Below, piece by piece: positions 10,086-22,500 of a stretch of 64,000 nucleotides of DNA (the stretch's first letter is position 1; the number at the start of each line of letters is the position of its first letter). The notes under the pieces are model-generated. The model searched no databases, was not told the DNA's origin, and worked only from the letters and a program-made list of their open reading frames with translations. Both the position numbers and the translations under genes were made by a program. The stretch is from Valencia hispanica (lineage: Eukaryota; Chordata; Actinopteri; Cyprinodontiformes; Valenciidae): positions 44,037,461 to 44,101,460 of the forward strand of contig OY747713.1 of the NCBI GenBank assembly GCA_963556495.2, written 5' to 3'.

Positions 10086-10599
10086 TTATATTTAAATTAA
10101 TTAAAATTGTGTTGACATTGTTACCTCATTGCTCTGCGCTGAAGATATCATACATTTATTTTATTTCTCCACTGTAAAAATCTAATTCTCAGAGGGGCTA
10201 ACACTACTATAGAATAGAGTTAGCCTCTCTCAGCTGTTTTGATCTCTAAAGCTTCTGCAGCTAAATTGCTGTAGAGGGTAACTCGTCAGCTATTAGGGTT
10301 TATTTAGTGAGGCAATGCGAAAAGTTTTATTATTCCATAATGTATACTATAAGTTATACATTGTGTTAGTAAAACTTGATCTATGTGCCCGTTTTTAACT
10401 TTGAGCACCTGCTCCTCTAAAGGTCTCTGCACTGCCCTGTTTACAAAGCAGGCGCAGAAATCACAGCATTTGTTAAACCTGGAGCAAGATGCTGCAATCC
10501 ATTTAGCACTTTTGCCCTTGATGAATATGCAATGTGGGCATTTCTGTCAGAATGTGCAAAATATTTGGAGGAGAACATCCAAATAAGTTAGCGTTCACA
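10082..10599. other. No recognisable feature
   Basis: No motif-bearing frame or repeat recognised. Confidence 0.4.
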
Positions 10600-10634
10600 T
10601 AAAGGCAATAACAAGGTCAGCCTTCTATCACCTG

Positions 10635-11153
10635 AAGAACTTTTTGAAGATTAAAGCACTATCTCAACAGGATCTCGAAAAACTAATCCATTCGTTTATC
10701 TTTAGTCGGATTGATTACTGCAACAGTGTCCTCACAGGTCTGCCTAAAAACTCAATTAGACAGCTGCAGTTGATCCACACGCTGCTGCTCGTGTCCTCAC
10801 TAGAACCAGGAAAGTAGAGCATATCACCCCAGTACTAAAGTCCTCACACTGGCTCCATGTAGGCTCAGAGAATAGACTTCAAAATACTCGTACTAGTTTA
10901 TAAATCATTGAATGGATTAACACCAAAACATGTTGAAGACCTGTTGTCACCATACCAACCACCCAGACCACTCAGGTCCTCCAACTCTAGTCTACTAAAC
11001 ATCCTTAGACTCAAAACCAAACATGGAGAAGCTTTCAGTTTCTATGCTCCCCTTATCTGGAACAGATTTCATGACAACTGCAGAGCTGCTGAAATACTGA
11101 ACTGTTTTAAATCAAGACTAAAAACCCATCTGTTTATACTTGTCTTTGAGTAA
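10635..11153 (+). pseudogene. L2-like reverse transcriptase C-terminus, frameshifted
   Basis: The frame carrying SRIDYCNSVLTGLPKNSIRQ shifts near 10780, where a NAAARVL-type motif should follow LQLIHT. It resumes in another frame as the 81 residues from 10908 to the stop at 11153. It is a relic without catalytic residues in range. Confidence 0.75.
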
Positions 11154-11176
11154 ACTATTAATTTCATATGTATCAT

Positions 11177-11587
11177 ATGTCCTCATGCCATCCATCCATC
11201 CATCCATTGTCTGTACCCATCCATCCTATGCAGGGTTGCTGGGGGGGCAAATGCCTATCTGCAGCAGTCACAGGGCGAGAGGCGGGGTACACCCTGGACA
11301 GGTCGCCAGTCCATCACAGGGTAACACAGAGACATACAGGACAAACAACCATGCACACACACACACACACACACACTCATACCTAAGGGCAATTTAGAGA
11401 AACCAATTCACCTAACAGTCATGTTTTTGGACTGTGGGAGGAAGCCAGAGTACCTGGAGAGAACCCACGCATGCACAGGGAGAACATGCAAACTCCATGC
11501 AGATAGACCCCAGGCTGGGATTTGAACCCAGGACCTTCTTGCTACAAGGCAACAGTGCTACCAACTGTGCAGCCCATGTCCTCATGC
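11177..11587 (-). mobile_element. Retroposon with 12-bp target duplication and (GGAT)n tail
   Basis: ATGTCCTCATGC occurs at 11177-11188 and at 11576-11587 and bounds a 387-bp insert (11189-11575). The left end is a CATC repeat, so the element reads leftwards and ends in a (GGAT/GATG)n tail. Tandem tails of this kind are usual for RTE-type LINEs and the SINEs they mobilise. It contains GGAGGAAGCCAGAGTACCTGG and GGATTTGAACCCAGGACC, familiar from a very common fish repeat. The class is inferred. Confidence 0.7.
11354..11376. repeat. (CA)n microsatellite
   Basis: CA dinucleotides inside the retroposon. Confidence 0.9.
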
Positions 11588-12030
11588 TCTATTGCTGTTC
11601 TTCTTTTCCATGCTTTAATTATGTATCATGTGTTGCGTGTGTTTCTTGCTAAATTGCAATTCTTTAATTCAAATTATTGTATGTCTTTCTTTAAATCTAA
11701 ATCATGTAAAACACCTTGAATTTGATTAATGCTTTATTGTGTGTCATGTATTGTGTTTTTCATGCTATGTTGCTTTATTTTAATTTTCAATGTTATTTTC
11801 TATGTTTTTCTTTATAACCAAATCATGTAAAGCACCTTGAATTACCCTGTTGTTTAAAGTGTGCTATACAAATAAAACTGCCTTGCCTTTTATTAGCCAA
11901 AGATGCATCATGAATCCTAATCTGACTATTCCTCCTCTCTCTGGCTGGCGCAGTGCATGGGCCAGAAAGGCTGGCACACACAGCAGTGGATGCAAAGTCC
12001 TAATTTGAATACTGCTCTTTGCACCTGTTA

Positions 12031-13510
12031 TCATTTCAATTCAATTCAATTCAGTTTATTTATATAGTGCCAATTCACAACAGATGTCCTCTCAAGGCAC
12101 TTAACAAGAAGTCATTTCAATACATTTATACAAACATTCCAATCAGTTAAAAAGTTTCCTATTTATGGAATCCCAGCAGATTGCGTCAGTCATTGGCGTG
12201 AGGTTGGGCCCCGTTGATGCAGACTTTCCAACCACAGCAATCCTTCAGGAATCCCTCATACTGAGCAAGCATGTACCGACAGTGGAGAGGAAAAACTCCC
12301 CTTTAACAGGAAGAAACCTCCAACAGAACCAGGCTCAGTAGGAGCGACCATCTGCCACGACCGTCTGGGGGTTTGAGAAGACAGAGCAGAGACAGAAAGA
12401 ACAGAAGATCTGATATAAGAGTATTCTTATATCAGGGGGGCATCATCCCAGTCGATGCCCCCCGTCCAACAGGGCATTGCAGCCAAGCAGGATACCAGAC
12501 CAGGTATATCTTCTATGGAGAGAAAAACACTGAGAGAAAACAAAGTTAACAGTCGAAATAGCAGAATGTACTGTAATACAACTGGAGAGTAGCAGTAGAA
12601 AAGGAAGTAGCAGACTGAAGAAAATTGGTAAGTCTGTCCTCCAGCAGTCTAAGCCTATAGCAGCATAACTACAGAGATAGCTCAGAATGACCTTAGCCAC
12701 TCTAACTATAAGCTTTATCAAAAAGGAAAGTTTTAAGCCTGGCCTTAAAAGTAAACAGAGTGTCTGCCTCACGGACTAAAGCTGGGAGCTGGTTCCACAG
12801 GAGAGGAGCCTGATAACTAAAAGATCTGCCTCCTATTCTACTTTTAGAAATCCTTGGAACTACAAGTAAACCTGCAGTCTGAGAGCAAAGTGCTCTTTTA
12901 GGAACATATGGAACAATCAGATCTCTGATGTATGATGGAGCTTGATTATTAAGGGCTTTATATGTAAGAAGAAGGATTTTAAATTCTATTCTGGATTTAA
13001 CAGGGAGCCAATGAAGGGAAGCTAAAACAGGAGAAATGTGATCTCTCTTTTTAATATTCATCAGAACTCTTGCTGCCGCATTTTGGATCAACTGAAGGCT
13101 TTTAATGGCATTTTGTGGACTACCTGATAGTAAAGAATTACAGTAGTCCAGCCTTGAGGTAACAAATGCATGGACTAGTTTCTCAGCATCACTCCTGGAC
13201 AGGATGTTTCTAATTTTAACAATATTCCGGAGGTGAAAGAAGGAAATCCTAGAAACCTGTTTAATATGGGTTTTAAATGTCAAGTCTTGGTCAAAAATAA
13301 CGCCGAGGTTCTTTACGTTATTACTGGGGGGCAATTTAATGCGATCCAGATGAAGTGATTGACTAATCATTTTCTTTTTTAGAACTTCTGGTCCAAAGAC
13401 AGCAACTTCTGTCTTGTCAGAATTTAAAATCAAAAAGTTTCGATTCATCCATTTTTTTGTGTCTTCCAGACATGCCTGTAATCTACCTAACTGACTGATA
13501 TACGACCTCG
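12031..13510 (-). mobile_element. L2-clade LINE, 5'-truncated
   Basis: This is an uninterrupted copy of the family seen at 2396-5473. The 3' tail is at 12031-12062 (ATTCAATTCAATTCAG and TTTATTTATATAGTGCC), the 3' UTR runs to about 12700, and the RT C-terminal coding part extends to about 13503. The 5' end is truncated at about 13510, as is usual for target-primed insertion. Confidence 0.88.
12702..13503 (-). pseudogene. L2 LINE reverse transcriptase C-terminal part, 5'-truncated but open
   Basis: About 266 codons are open to the natural stop. They start around LGRLQACLEDTKKWMNRNFL and run through LNSDKTEVAVFGPE, NVKNLGVIFDQDLTF, RLDYCNSLLSG and SFSYQAPLLWNQLP to FLFDKAYS. This matches the region after the catalytic palm of L2-clade reverse transcriptases. 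The open frame continues upstream for about 50 codons into flanking DNA, but those residues are not LINE sequence. The catalytic FADD-type motif is missing through truncation, so it is not functional. The lack of stops indicates a fairly recent insertion. Confidence 0.85.
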
Positions 13511-14593
13511 GGGGCGTAATTCTGGAAACCGAATTGCAAACAGAGTTCGGTGGACAAATAGAACGCACCATAAGGCTGGTGGGGATGAAAGTCTGCACTT
13601 CCGCCCTTGACCCTCCTGACAGTGGAGGTCGTTCTGACTGTGGAGCCTGCACCGAAAGCGACCCGACAGTGGAGGTCTGCAGCCAGGTGCCTCTCCCCTT
13701 TTGCAGGCCAAAAACAAATGGGATGACTTAAAAAAAAAAAAAAAAGTACTCTATGAACATGTGTCAACATGATATATGTTTTAGCTGCTCGTGTTGATAT
13801 AAATCTCCTAAAAGTTCTTTGTTTCTCAGTTTATTAATTGTGATTCTTCTGTGTTTAGGACACAAAGCAGGAAAGGAAGGCTGAGGAGAGCAGGGACAGG
13901 ATGGATAGACTGTTTTCTGTTTGAATGTATTTGTTCTTGTCACATTAGTTATTTGTTTTTTATGAATAAAACAACAAATGGTAATTCTAGTTAACTCATT
14001 TTATTTTCTTTTATTATTTACAATGTTTTTAACATATGATCATAAAGCTAACTTGGAATTTAAAATGACTAATGAATTAAAAGATAATTAAACAAATGTT
14101 ATAATACATCAAAATATTTACATAAGGAAAGAATTGTGTAGTTATAGTTGTTAGGATTATTCTGAGTTACCTCTTCTTGGACTTTTTAAGCTTGAATAGA
14201 ATAAACAGGCAGTTTTGCTGGATCAGAAATGTGGATAGAATGCTGCAACTGAGACCTATGGCTGGTCTTTTCTGGTTGATGATTGGAATATCATTTAGAG
14301 GTCTGCAGAGTGCTTTGGGCAGCTTCTTCGCACTGTCCATTGCATCTTCCATCAAGGTTTGATCTACAACTGCCACATCACCAGGGTGTATTCAGAGGAC
14401 AGTTGGTCCCACCAGAGAGCACAGCTGACTGTCTCCGAATCAGCCTCATCCACTGCTACATCTTCTTTCAGCTCATCCTTGGGGGCCACAATGTGTTACG
14501 ACCTACAATGGTGTTGAAAACATAAAAAATTTATTTTACTGTTGCACTGGTTTAAAAACATTCAATTCAGTTTATATCGCGCCATATCAGGTG

Positions 14594-14595
<2 letters not shown>
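13511..14595. other. No recognisable gene
   Basis: It holds GACAGTGGAGGTC twice (about 13609 and 13664), an A homopolymer at 13729-13745, and a short L2 tail-like scrap at 14561-14590. Otherwise nothing is recognised. Confidence 0.4.

Positions 14596-14650
<55 letters not shown>
14596..14650. repeat. (TA)n microsatellite
   Basis: About 27 TA units. Confidence 0.95.
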
Positions 14651-14654
<4 letters not shown>

Positions 14655-15217
14655 AATATATAATGAAAATCTGTTGTGATATTGGTCTGCCTACTTTATG
14701 CACTAAGAATTAAGAGCTACTTAGATCTAATTGGAAGAGTATTTCAGTTTATACATATTCGGCCTATATACTAGGTGATATATTACAGTGTGTACATTTG
14801 ACCACCAGTCTTTCCATCGCTGAAATTGTCCATGAAACCAGCAGAAGTTAGCATGTAATTTTATAGAATTACTTTACCTGAATATAATTAATGACCTCTC
14901 AGCTGGAGATATAAAACATCCCACTGCCAGGTTACAGAACATGGGCCAAGGTAGGGGCAGGAATAAACTTGGAAGGCTAGACGTCTAAATTTACAGCTGT
15001 AAATTTGTCAGTGCTGCACTCTTACGCTCAAGATTGATATTTTTCTCGGTTGGTCCTTCATGGTCACTGTAAAACCGAGTGTGAATAAACAACATCTGGG
15101 TAACGCTCTTCTTCTTCTTTTAAATGGCGTCTGGCAAACAGCAAACCACTCATTCCAAACTCTTATAACCAATGAGATCTGAGCGCTGATAAGCCCCTCC
15201 CACTGAGACTTTCTGTC
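14651..15217. other. No recognisable feature
   Basis: No conserved frame or repeat identified. Confidence 0.4.
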
Positions 15218-15680
15218 TAATGGTGTGTTCACACCGCCCCAAACGTCAGCGTCAGTTGCTGCAAGATTACATGTACATGTAAGTCTACGGTTGAGTCCGT
15301 CAGAGGTCCTTCAGACTCTCTGCGGTGTGTTGTGTGCGTTGACTCCGTCAACTTCTCAAGCCTTACCTGCGTTTCAAGCGGCAACCTAGCAAACGCAAGC
15401 AACGCAGTATTTCAGCTAGCTGAACTTTTGACGGACTTGACGCAGTGCGCCAACCAATCAGAGAGCCTCACTATAGCGACGTCATCACACGTATCTTCTT
15501 CACGCTCTTTTTTGCTCAACGTACATGCATCAAACTAGATGCGTTGGGAGTGTTGCCTGACGCAGTGCGGTGTTAACGGTGTGAAGCAAGCGTTGAAAGC
15601 TTCAACGTACATGCGGCAAACTAGATGCGTTGAGAGCGTTGCCTGACGCTGACAAAGTGTGCGGTGTGAACGCACCATAA
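15218..15680. mobile_element. Harbinger-like MITE with TAA target duplication
   Basis: The 457-bp element (15221-15677) starts TGGTGTGTTCACACCGC and ends with the near-perfect inverse GCGGTGTGAACGCACCA. It is flanked on both sides by TAA (15218-15220 and 15678-15680). A TAA/TWA target and G-rich short inverted ends fit PIF/Harbinger-type MITEs. Inside is an imperfect duplication of about 70 bp: CAACGTACATGC and AACTAGATGCGTTG occur at about 15517 and again at about 15603. There is no coding capacity. Confidence 0.8.
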
Positions 15681-16026
15681 TGCTTTTGCATTCGAACGAA
15701 AGACAGAAGTCACATTTCCCTTTAACATGTTTCCCCTGTTTAAATAATGTATTGTTTAACCTTGTATGACCAAATGCTTATCTAAATATAATTATTTCCT
15801 CCTTTCTGTTTCATTGTCATCATGTGATGACATCATAATTATGCAAATTAGTGTATGACGTCATCTGGCGACTTCTGGGGCAACTTCAGCTACTTTCTGT
15901 CTGAGACAGTTGGCAACACTGTGAGTCAGCTCTGCAAGACACCTTGATCACATACACCTTCTTTGTTCTGCCCATAATTTGGGATTGAGATCAGGCCTTT
16001 GTAATGGCCACTAAAAACCCTTACAT
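15681..16026. other. No recognisable feature
   Basis: Nothing identified between two MITE-like elements. Confidence 0.4.
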
Positions 16027-16602
16027 TAGCCATGTTTCCATTGTCGAAACTTCAGAGTAACTTAACTAGTCCTTTTTTTGGCAGGGTAAATCAGCCTGGT
16101 CCTCTTAGCTGTTGTTTCTCCTTACAAAACTTTCTCTTCCTGGAATTGGCTAAGACATCAGCGTACTTCAACTGGTTTGGTAGTGAGTGACATTACTGAT
16201 CAGCGTCAAAAGGCGCCCACAGTAGCAGAGAATAACAAGAAATTCATAACGGAAGAAGCAGGGATTGTTGAAGTGTTTCTATTTGCTATGTTACCACTAT
16301 TCTGTTTGCTGATTGTTATACACTGATTTGCCAGCAACTCTTCTAATTTTACAAAGCCAGTTGCTTGTCGATATCTGATATAATTTTCCTCTGAGTTACA
16401 ACCAATCAGCATGAGTTAACCACAGCTCCCTCGCAGTGCCTCTAGTGCGCCGTGTCCGATTACATACCCCAAGACTGGTACTCAGTTAAGTTAGGATCTG
16501 AAACCACCCCAAAAAACGACCCTTTTGGCCCGGCTTGGTGAAGTCAACACACATACCATGAAGGTCTGGTAAAATTACCCTGAAATAGTGGAAACGTGCC
16601 TA
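16027..16602. mobile_element. MITE-like element with inverted ends (tentative)
   Basis: The left end AGCCATGTTTCCATT and the inverse of the right end AGTGGAAACGTGCCT match at about 12 of 15 positions. They bracket 576 bp without coding capacity. No clean target duplication is visible, so family and exact ends are uncertain. Confidence 0.4.
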
Positions 16603-17017
16603 TGTTGTCCTCAAGTTACTTTGTAACCAATTTGTTGATTAGGCTACTAGTTCAACAGGAAGTTTTAACTTACTGGCTGATGTTTCTGCTCTATTTTTTC
16701 TTCATAATGTTCTTTCCTCATGATGCCATCTATTTTGAGAAGTATACCAAAAAAACTAATTAACAAATAACCTCACACCCCATGATGCTGACTCCTCTGT
16801 ACTTCCCAGCTGGGCTAGTACTCTCAGGCTTGCAAGCTCACTACTTTTTCCTCCATTTAAAAAAACACAATGGTGATTATGGCCAAACACTTTCATTTCA
16901 GTTTTATTAGACCACAGTTGTATGTCTCTATACTGTAAGGTCTTTGTCTCTGAGTGTAATTGTAAACTGCTGCAATTTGTCTTTTTATATTGCTGTTGAA
17001 GTAAGTGTTTTTTCCTT
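16603..17017. other. No recognisable feature
   Basis: AT-rich sequence, nothing identified. Confidence 0.4.
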
Positions 17018-17191
17018 TGTGAATAGGCCTGTACCGATGGGTCGATGACTCGGTTCTAAACAAATCACCGACGTCAAATCAGGTAGTCGACGGACCACGC
17101 CCAATCGCCACACGCATGTGAGTGACCAAAACATGGAGAACAAACATGGAGAACAAAACTCCGTCTCCAACCACCTCTCAGGCTCAGCAGC

Positions 17192-17413
17192 ATGCACTCC
17201 CAAGCTCTACATGTCACCAGAACGCAACCCGCCGGCTGCCGCCCTACCTTGAAGGTCTGGGAATACTTTAAACGCAGCCATAAGCATCAAGGTATAATTA
17301 TTTGCAGTCTTTGCGAGATGGAGTTGGCATATCACACCAGCACATCTTCCATGTGGGAACATCTGAAGCGGAGGCATCCCATGGTTACTCGTGACGCCGG
17401 AGAACAGAAGTAA
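17192..17413 (+). pseudogene. BED-type zinc finger exon of a hAT transposon (relic)
   Basis: Residues about 24-64 of this 73-codon frame read KVWEYFKRSHKHQG, then ICSLCEMELAYHTS and MWEHLKRRHP. This gives the BED pattern of a leading aromatic W-x-x-F, C-x2-C and H-x4-H, the DNA-binding N-terminus of hAT transposases and of ZBED genes derived from them. The frame stops at 17413 shortly after the finger. No RNase H-like catalytic region or C-terminal dimerisation segment follows within 800 bp. I read it as the 5' exon of a truncated hAT element rather than a host gene. Confidence 0.6.
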
Positions 17414-18239
17414 TTAACGTTACTATCGCCAATGTTTGCTAAACTAATTGCACGTTTGTGTAACGTTAGTAGTGTATTGTATTGTGCAATGTGTGCTTGA
17501 GTTCTGCGCACTTCGTTGGTGCGAGCTAACTGTGTTTTGTTTCTGCTAGTAGCTAGTAGCTTGTTTTTGTTGTTTTAGGGGGGTGATAAGCACATTTCAC
17601 ATCAAAACACTTTCAAAGATGTCATCTCTGGTCATCTCTTCCTAAATTATATATTGGATTAACATTCTCATGGTGTCCATACCTGCATATAATTGAGGTT
17701 AAATGAGATCCCTTAAGGTTCACAATTCTTTTTCTGGAATCCTAATTCGATTTTATAATAATAATGCATTTTATTTATAAAGTAGATTTTTTAACCTTTT
17801 AACACCTAAGCCTCAAAATGTCCGCCTGGCTTTTTTTTTTCTTTTTTTAACTATAAAATGGGCTTAACATGTCACATGAGGAAATGCTTTGGCACCTTTT
17901 TCCAGAACACTTGGAAATTTCAATATATGGCATTTTTTAATATACTGTAAACTAAACCAGTGTAAAAACAGTTTGAATTGAAGAACACAAAATCTAAATT
18001 AGATTTGAGACTTTTACTGATAAGAAAACACTGCAGATGAACACGAAGTACAGATTTTTCACCATTGAATTAACAATTGCAACAGTATAGCACATATTTA
18101 CATTTTTTTTTTCTTTCTCTCTCATTTGTGAAAAAACAGGCCAATAATTAAAACTATGTACAGATGTTTTTCCACTTTCCGCATATCTCCTCATACTTCC
18201 AAGTCCTGATGGTACAGCCAGTGACAGTTCCTGTCTAAC
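17414..18239. other. No recognisable feature
   Basis: AT-rich, with a T-rich low-complexity stretch near 17829-17850. No gene seen. Confidence 0.4.
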
Positions 18240-18284
18240 TGCAAGCACAAGCCCACATTACAGCTTTTACACTTTTACTCTCAT

Positions 18285-18700
18285 CACGGAGTACCTCAAC
18301 CGCCTCCCAAAGATCAGCGACTTTTGGTGTACTGGAACAATTTTCTATGAAGAACTGCCTGCCACCATCATGCCCCGAGACCGGTTCATGGTCATCCTGA
18401 CCAACATTTGGTAAAGGGTACCGAAGATTATGACCACCTCAACTGGGTCAGACCTCTGATGGAAATGATTGGCAAAAGGTGCAGGGTCTTCTACCACCCA
18501 AGACAGCACCCTGCAGTGTAGGAAAGAATGGTGGCAACCAAGGCCAGGCTGGGTATCAAACCAAACCAAAAAAGGGGCCCGAAGTTTTTTGTGTTTTGTT
18601 TGCTCTGCCTCAGTCTTCCACCTGGGATGATGGGGTGAATGGCTTCGGTCCCTCGCAGCATCATCAGAACCCCCAGCATCCTTTCAACCTCTTCCAGTAG
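18285..18700 (+). pseudogene. piggyBac-like transposase relic
   Basis: In broken frames it reads MPRDRFMVILTNIW, then GTEDYDHLNWVRPLMEMI. After an in-frame stop it reads ERMVATKARLGIKPNQKRGP followed by KFFVF. This order (RF.xI.. motif, then a D/ERM..K.R...KQ...KP.K.G.K segment) resembles the catalytic core of piggyBac-type (DDE_Tnp_1_7) transposases. Stops and frameshifts make it non-functional. The assignment is by motif order only. Confidence 0.5.
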
Positions 18701-18986
18701 GCACCAAAGACCCTCCTCTTCCTCTCCCAGTTCTTCCACAGGAAACCTGCTGCTCCTCATCACAACAGACTCTAAAAGTAGTGCACTTTTTTTTTTTTAA
18801 ATGAAGCTGGTCTCAAACCCACACTATATTATACAGAAAAGGAATAGTAAGCTATGCAGACATACATGCAGAGTATGGTAAACTGTACTAAAAGTGACAT
18901 CTGTATAGTGCGCAAAAGCTCACATTTATGCATGAAAAGCACAAATGTACCTACATTGTACAAACTTACAAACTTGGTACACTGTT

Positions 18987-19508
18987 CTAAAATAATAAAA
19001 TCAACCCATAATGAGTATGTACATGAGACGCTGTACATGAGAGAAGGATAAAAACAAGCAAGTAAAAGAAACAGGCAGGGTAAAAACACAACAAAGAATC
19101 AAACATTACATTAAACGCAGTCTGGAAAAGTTGAGTCTTAAGCAGAGTTTTGAAAGTGGAAAGGTCAGAGCAGTTGCAGATGGGTTGTGGGAGTGAGTTC
19201 CAAAAAGTGGGGGCAGCGATGGAGAAAGTTCTGTCTCCACAAGTTCTGAGTTTGGCCCTGCAGGGAAGGGTGATAAGTTTAGCATTGGAGGAGAGGAGGG
19301 AGCGGGATGGGGTGTGGTGGTGGAGCAAGTCAGACAGGTAGGTGGGAGCCAGGTTATGGAGTGTTTTGAATGTAATGAGGAGGAGCTTAAAATGGATGGG
19401 GTGAGGGATAGGGAACCATTGGAGGTTTTGAAGGAAAGGGGTTATATGATCGCGTGTGGGTAGGGAGACGGGCAGCAGAGTTGTGGAAGTATTTTCCTTT
19501 GATGTCAA
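18987..19508 (-). pseudogene. LINE reverse transcriptase C-terminus (L2/CR1-like, second family)
   Basis: Reading leftwards it encodes TRDHITPFLQNLQWFPIPH, FKLLLITFKTLHNLAPTYL and DRTFSIAAPTFWNSLPQPI. This is the same C-terminal region as the L2 copies at 2396 and 12031 but clearly a different family. It ends in LKTQLFQTAFN near 19105 and then runs on into UTR-like sequence. It is 5'-truncated at about 19490. Confidence 0.8.
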
Positions 19509-22500
19509 ACAAGAAATCGTGAATGTTTACTGATTCAGTCAATCAAAATTATTTCTATGGGAAAGCTTAATAGAAATCTAAATTCACACTTGAGCAAATG
19601 TTGGTATTTGATAAAAAGGTGATTAATCACAACTAACAATTACTAAGCCTCTAATTAAAAAGGTCTCCCACCAATAGAATGAACCTGTCACAATTTTACG
19701 AAGCATAACTTCACTATCTGGGCTTTCCCGAATGGCCTAAATGTATTCAAACATCTGACTTTAAACAGAGTTATGAAGTTATGAAAAACAAAATCTGACA
19801 TTCTGTAATTTAGCAAAAATAAATAATTTTGGAAGTCTTGAATGATCTAAAACAGGACTGAATTCCAGACACATGGGGAAAAAAGTGTGCATTTTTATAC
19901 AGTGTATGTACACATCTGGTTACCACTGTATCAAGACCCAACTGTTGTTACTTTAGGATTGGCACACATATGCACAGTTTCAAAACTCACACATGGAATT
20001 TGTCCTATAATACTTTTTCTGCCCGTAGGAACCTACTTTGTTCAATAAATGAGGCTCAAAAGCTGGCTTATTGCTTCCAGATTTGAGTCTGCGTTCATAA
20101 AAAAAGTTTCTCATCAAGATATGCGTTTGTCCAAACAGTTACAGTTGTGCAATAGAGCATCTTGTTGCTTTAGTGCTTTTTAAAAAGGTGTGAACCAAAG
20201 CAAGAGTAAAATCACAGCAGTTACATCTGAAATGAATTTTGATATGTGTTGGCAAAATGCTAAAATTATACAACTAACGAACCCAACAGGCAACATGAAT
20301 ACTAAATCAACAGCTGTAAATAACCTAATATGAATAAGAACACCAATTAGCTTACCCCTAATGGAAACCTGTACTTTACAGAAGGTCAGCTCTCTGCTGA
20401 AATGTTTGGCAACAGTACGAAGGCTGTATTTTGGCAGAAAGCCTGCCTCCACAGCACCATAAAGCCAAGTTCTGTGTTTTCAATGAAGCAATGAAGGGTT
20501 GTATTTTTCCTCATTACCCAACAAAAAAGGAGCACAACTCTTTCTTTTCTATTTTGTTGCCCTTAAAACACCAGTAAAAATGACAAGATGAGAAGCACAG
20601 GGAGGTTTTTTTGACAGAGACCCAGAGCAGAGCTAATGGCCCATTAAGTGGAAAAGGCAGCTTTTGATGTGACTGAAAGGAGGAGGAGAAAATACGCATA
20701 ACAGGGTAAGAAGGACAGGTGAAAACAATCACATTGAGAAATCACTTTTTCAACATCATCTGCCTCAGAGCCAGTGTCCCAGCACAAAGAATAGCTAGGA
20801 TCTGTGGTGTCACTTTATGGATTTAAAATGTTGTGTTATATGTCTGAAGTTTTCATATGGTTTTACTGAGCTCAGGAAGGATTCCAGTAGCTACAGTCCT
20901 GCAACATCAGGCTTTAAAGCACTATCTCCAATCTAACATCAGTAAACAGCATGTAGTAGTCATGACAGCTAGGTTCGCACTGTTAGTCACAGCTGGTTCA
21001 GTATGTTGGGGCTGCATTTTCCACAAATGAACTGAACAGACTGATGGACGTCTGGAAGCCATTTTCCCAGATGGACTGAGCAGACCACATTTCCCAGCAA
21101 TCCTAGTGGTGACCCCCAACACACACTCCTTGGTCCGTGACCACCCATGGTGAGATCAATGATGACATCATGGGCAATGGGCACGAAGAAAGTGGTGGCG
21201 GCCATCTCAAACTGTTCTCAGCAGATGTTCTTAGCAGAAACTCCTGCCATACAGAGGACATCTCACCAGTTTGGGCTTTATCAGGACTGTTCCAAGACAG
21301 TTCATTACGACGTCAACCTGCCAGTCGTCTGGCCTGCAGTTGGGACACACGGTCCTAAAAATCCTGTGCAGGTTTTCTAACTCCTTTTCTTGCTCAACTA
21401 CAGACACATTTGTCTCCCCTCTTCGTGGACTGGGCCTCCCTCAAAGCAAAGTAGGACTGAACCGGTTCATTTATGCTAATCTTCTGTCTGTGCAGATAAA
21501 TAGGGAAAATAGAGTTTTAAAGTGTTTTTAAGCGCTGAACCGGTTGGCTCATTTAGCGTCGCCGCATGCATAAAATTGAGCCTCTATTATTTGCTGTGTT
21601 TAAAACTGGTTTTTATCCTGAGTGGATCTAACTATTTCTTTTTTTTATTTTCCTCGCTCTTTCTTGCTGGGCTCGGTCCGACCTGCTATAGCTGGTCTGT
21701 TAGCTGAAAGGTTAACTCCATTGTTCCTTTGTCTGTTAGTTAAAGCTGTGGCCTCCATTTAGCCAAAGCTAGTTTTATGGCCCTTTGTCTTCTTACACTC
21801 CATGTTGTTCTCCATCTTGGCACAGAACTAAGTTTATGGCCCTTTGTCCCACAGGCTATCTTACTTGAGCCCCATGGAGTGAGGGCCACCTCCCGTTTTG
21901 AACACACCTCACCTCCCCTCCCCTGCAAAAGGGGAGCTGTCTGTTTGACCCTGAACCAATTTGTTATTTGTGTTTAATTTTCACATATTATTGTTTTCTA
22001 AGATATGTAGTAATTTGTTGCATCCTTTAGAATAGATGGGAATTATTGACGAAATGTTTTGGGTGTAAGGTTGATCTATTTTCTTAACAAATTCCCCTAA
22101 GCTTGAAGAGAAGTGGTCTGTGTATAAATGGTGTATATGTGTACAATTATTGTCTACAACGTGTGAATTTACACTTTCAAAAAGAGACTGGATGTCTGGT
22201 CTTCTATACAGAAGTGGTGCCCCAAATATTAATAAATTAAACTTGAACCTCATCAATAATTATTTACATAGTCTTACATAGTCATAGTGTTTCCATAGTC
22301 TTGCAAAATTATTCACACCCCTTGAAGATTTAAAAAAAATGTTCATTCACAGACAGTGGCAGCCATACATAGTTTTTTTTTTTTTATGTACTCAATGCCC
22401 CCACGCGACCAAGCTAACACAGTAGCATGTACAAAATAAAACATGTTTAAAATAAAATGGAAAACAGTAAATCAAAAGGTCACCTGTACACCTACAAATG

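Larger units (their letters stand above)
10600..11888 (+). mobile_element. L2-like LINE 3' part, interrupted by a retroposon
   Basis: In pieces of frame it encodes YHLKNFLKIKALSQQDLEKL, then SRIDYCNSVLTGLPK, and after a frameshift NILRLKTKHGEAFSFYAPLIW. These are the final part of an L2-clade RT protein. The stop is at 11151-11153. The 3' UTR contains a 122-bp-spaced duplication around AAATCATGTAAARCACCTTG (11698 and 11820). It ends near 11888 with GTGCTATACAAATAAAACTG, a typical LINE tail. A second retroposon sits at 11189-11575. Confidence 0.75.

Noticed and set aside
13504..13652. The upstream extension (about 50 codons) of the L2 RT frame
   Set aside because: It lies beyond the 5' truncation point of the LINE and bears no RT sequence.
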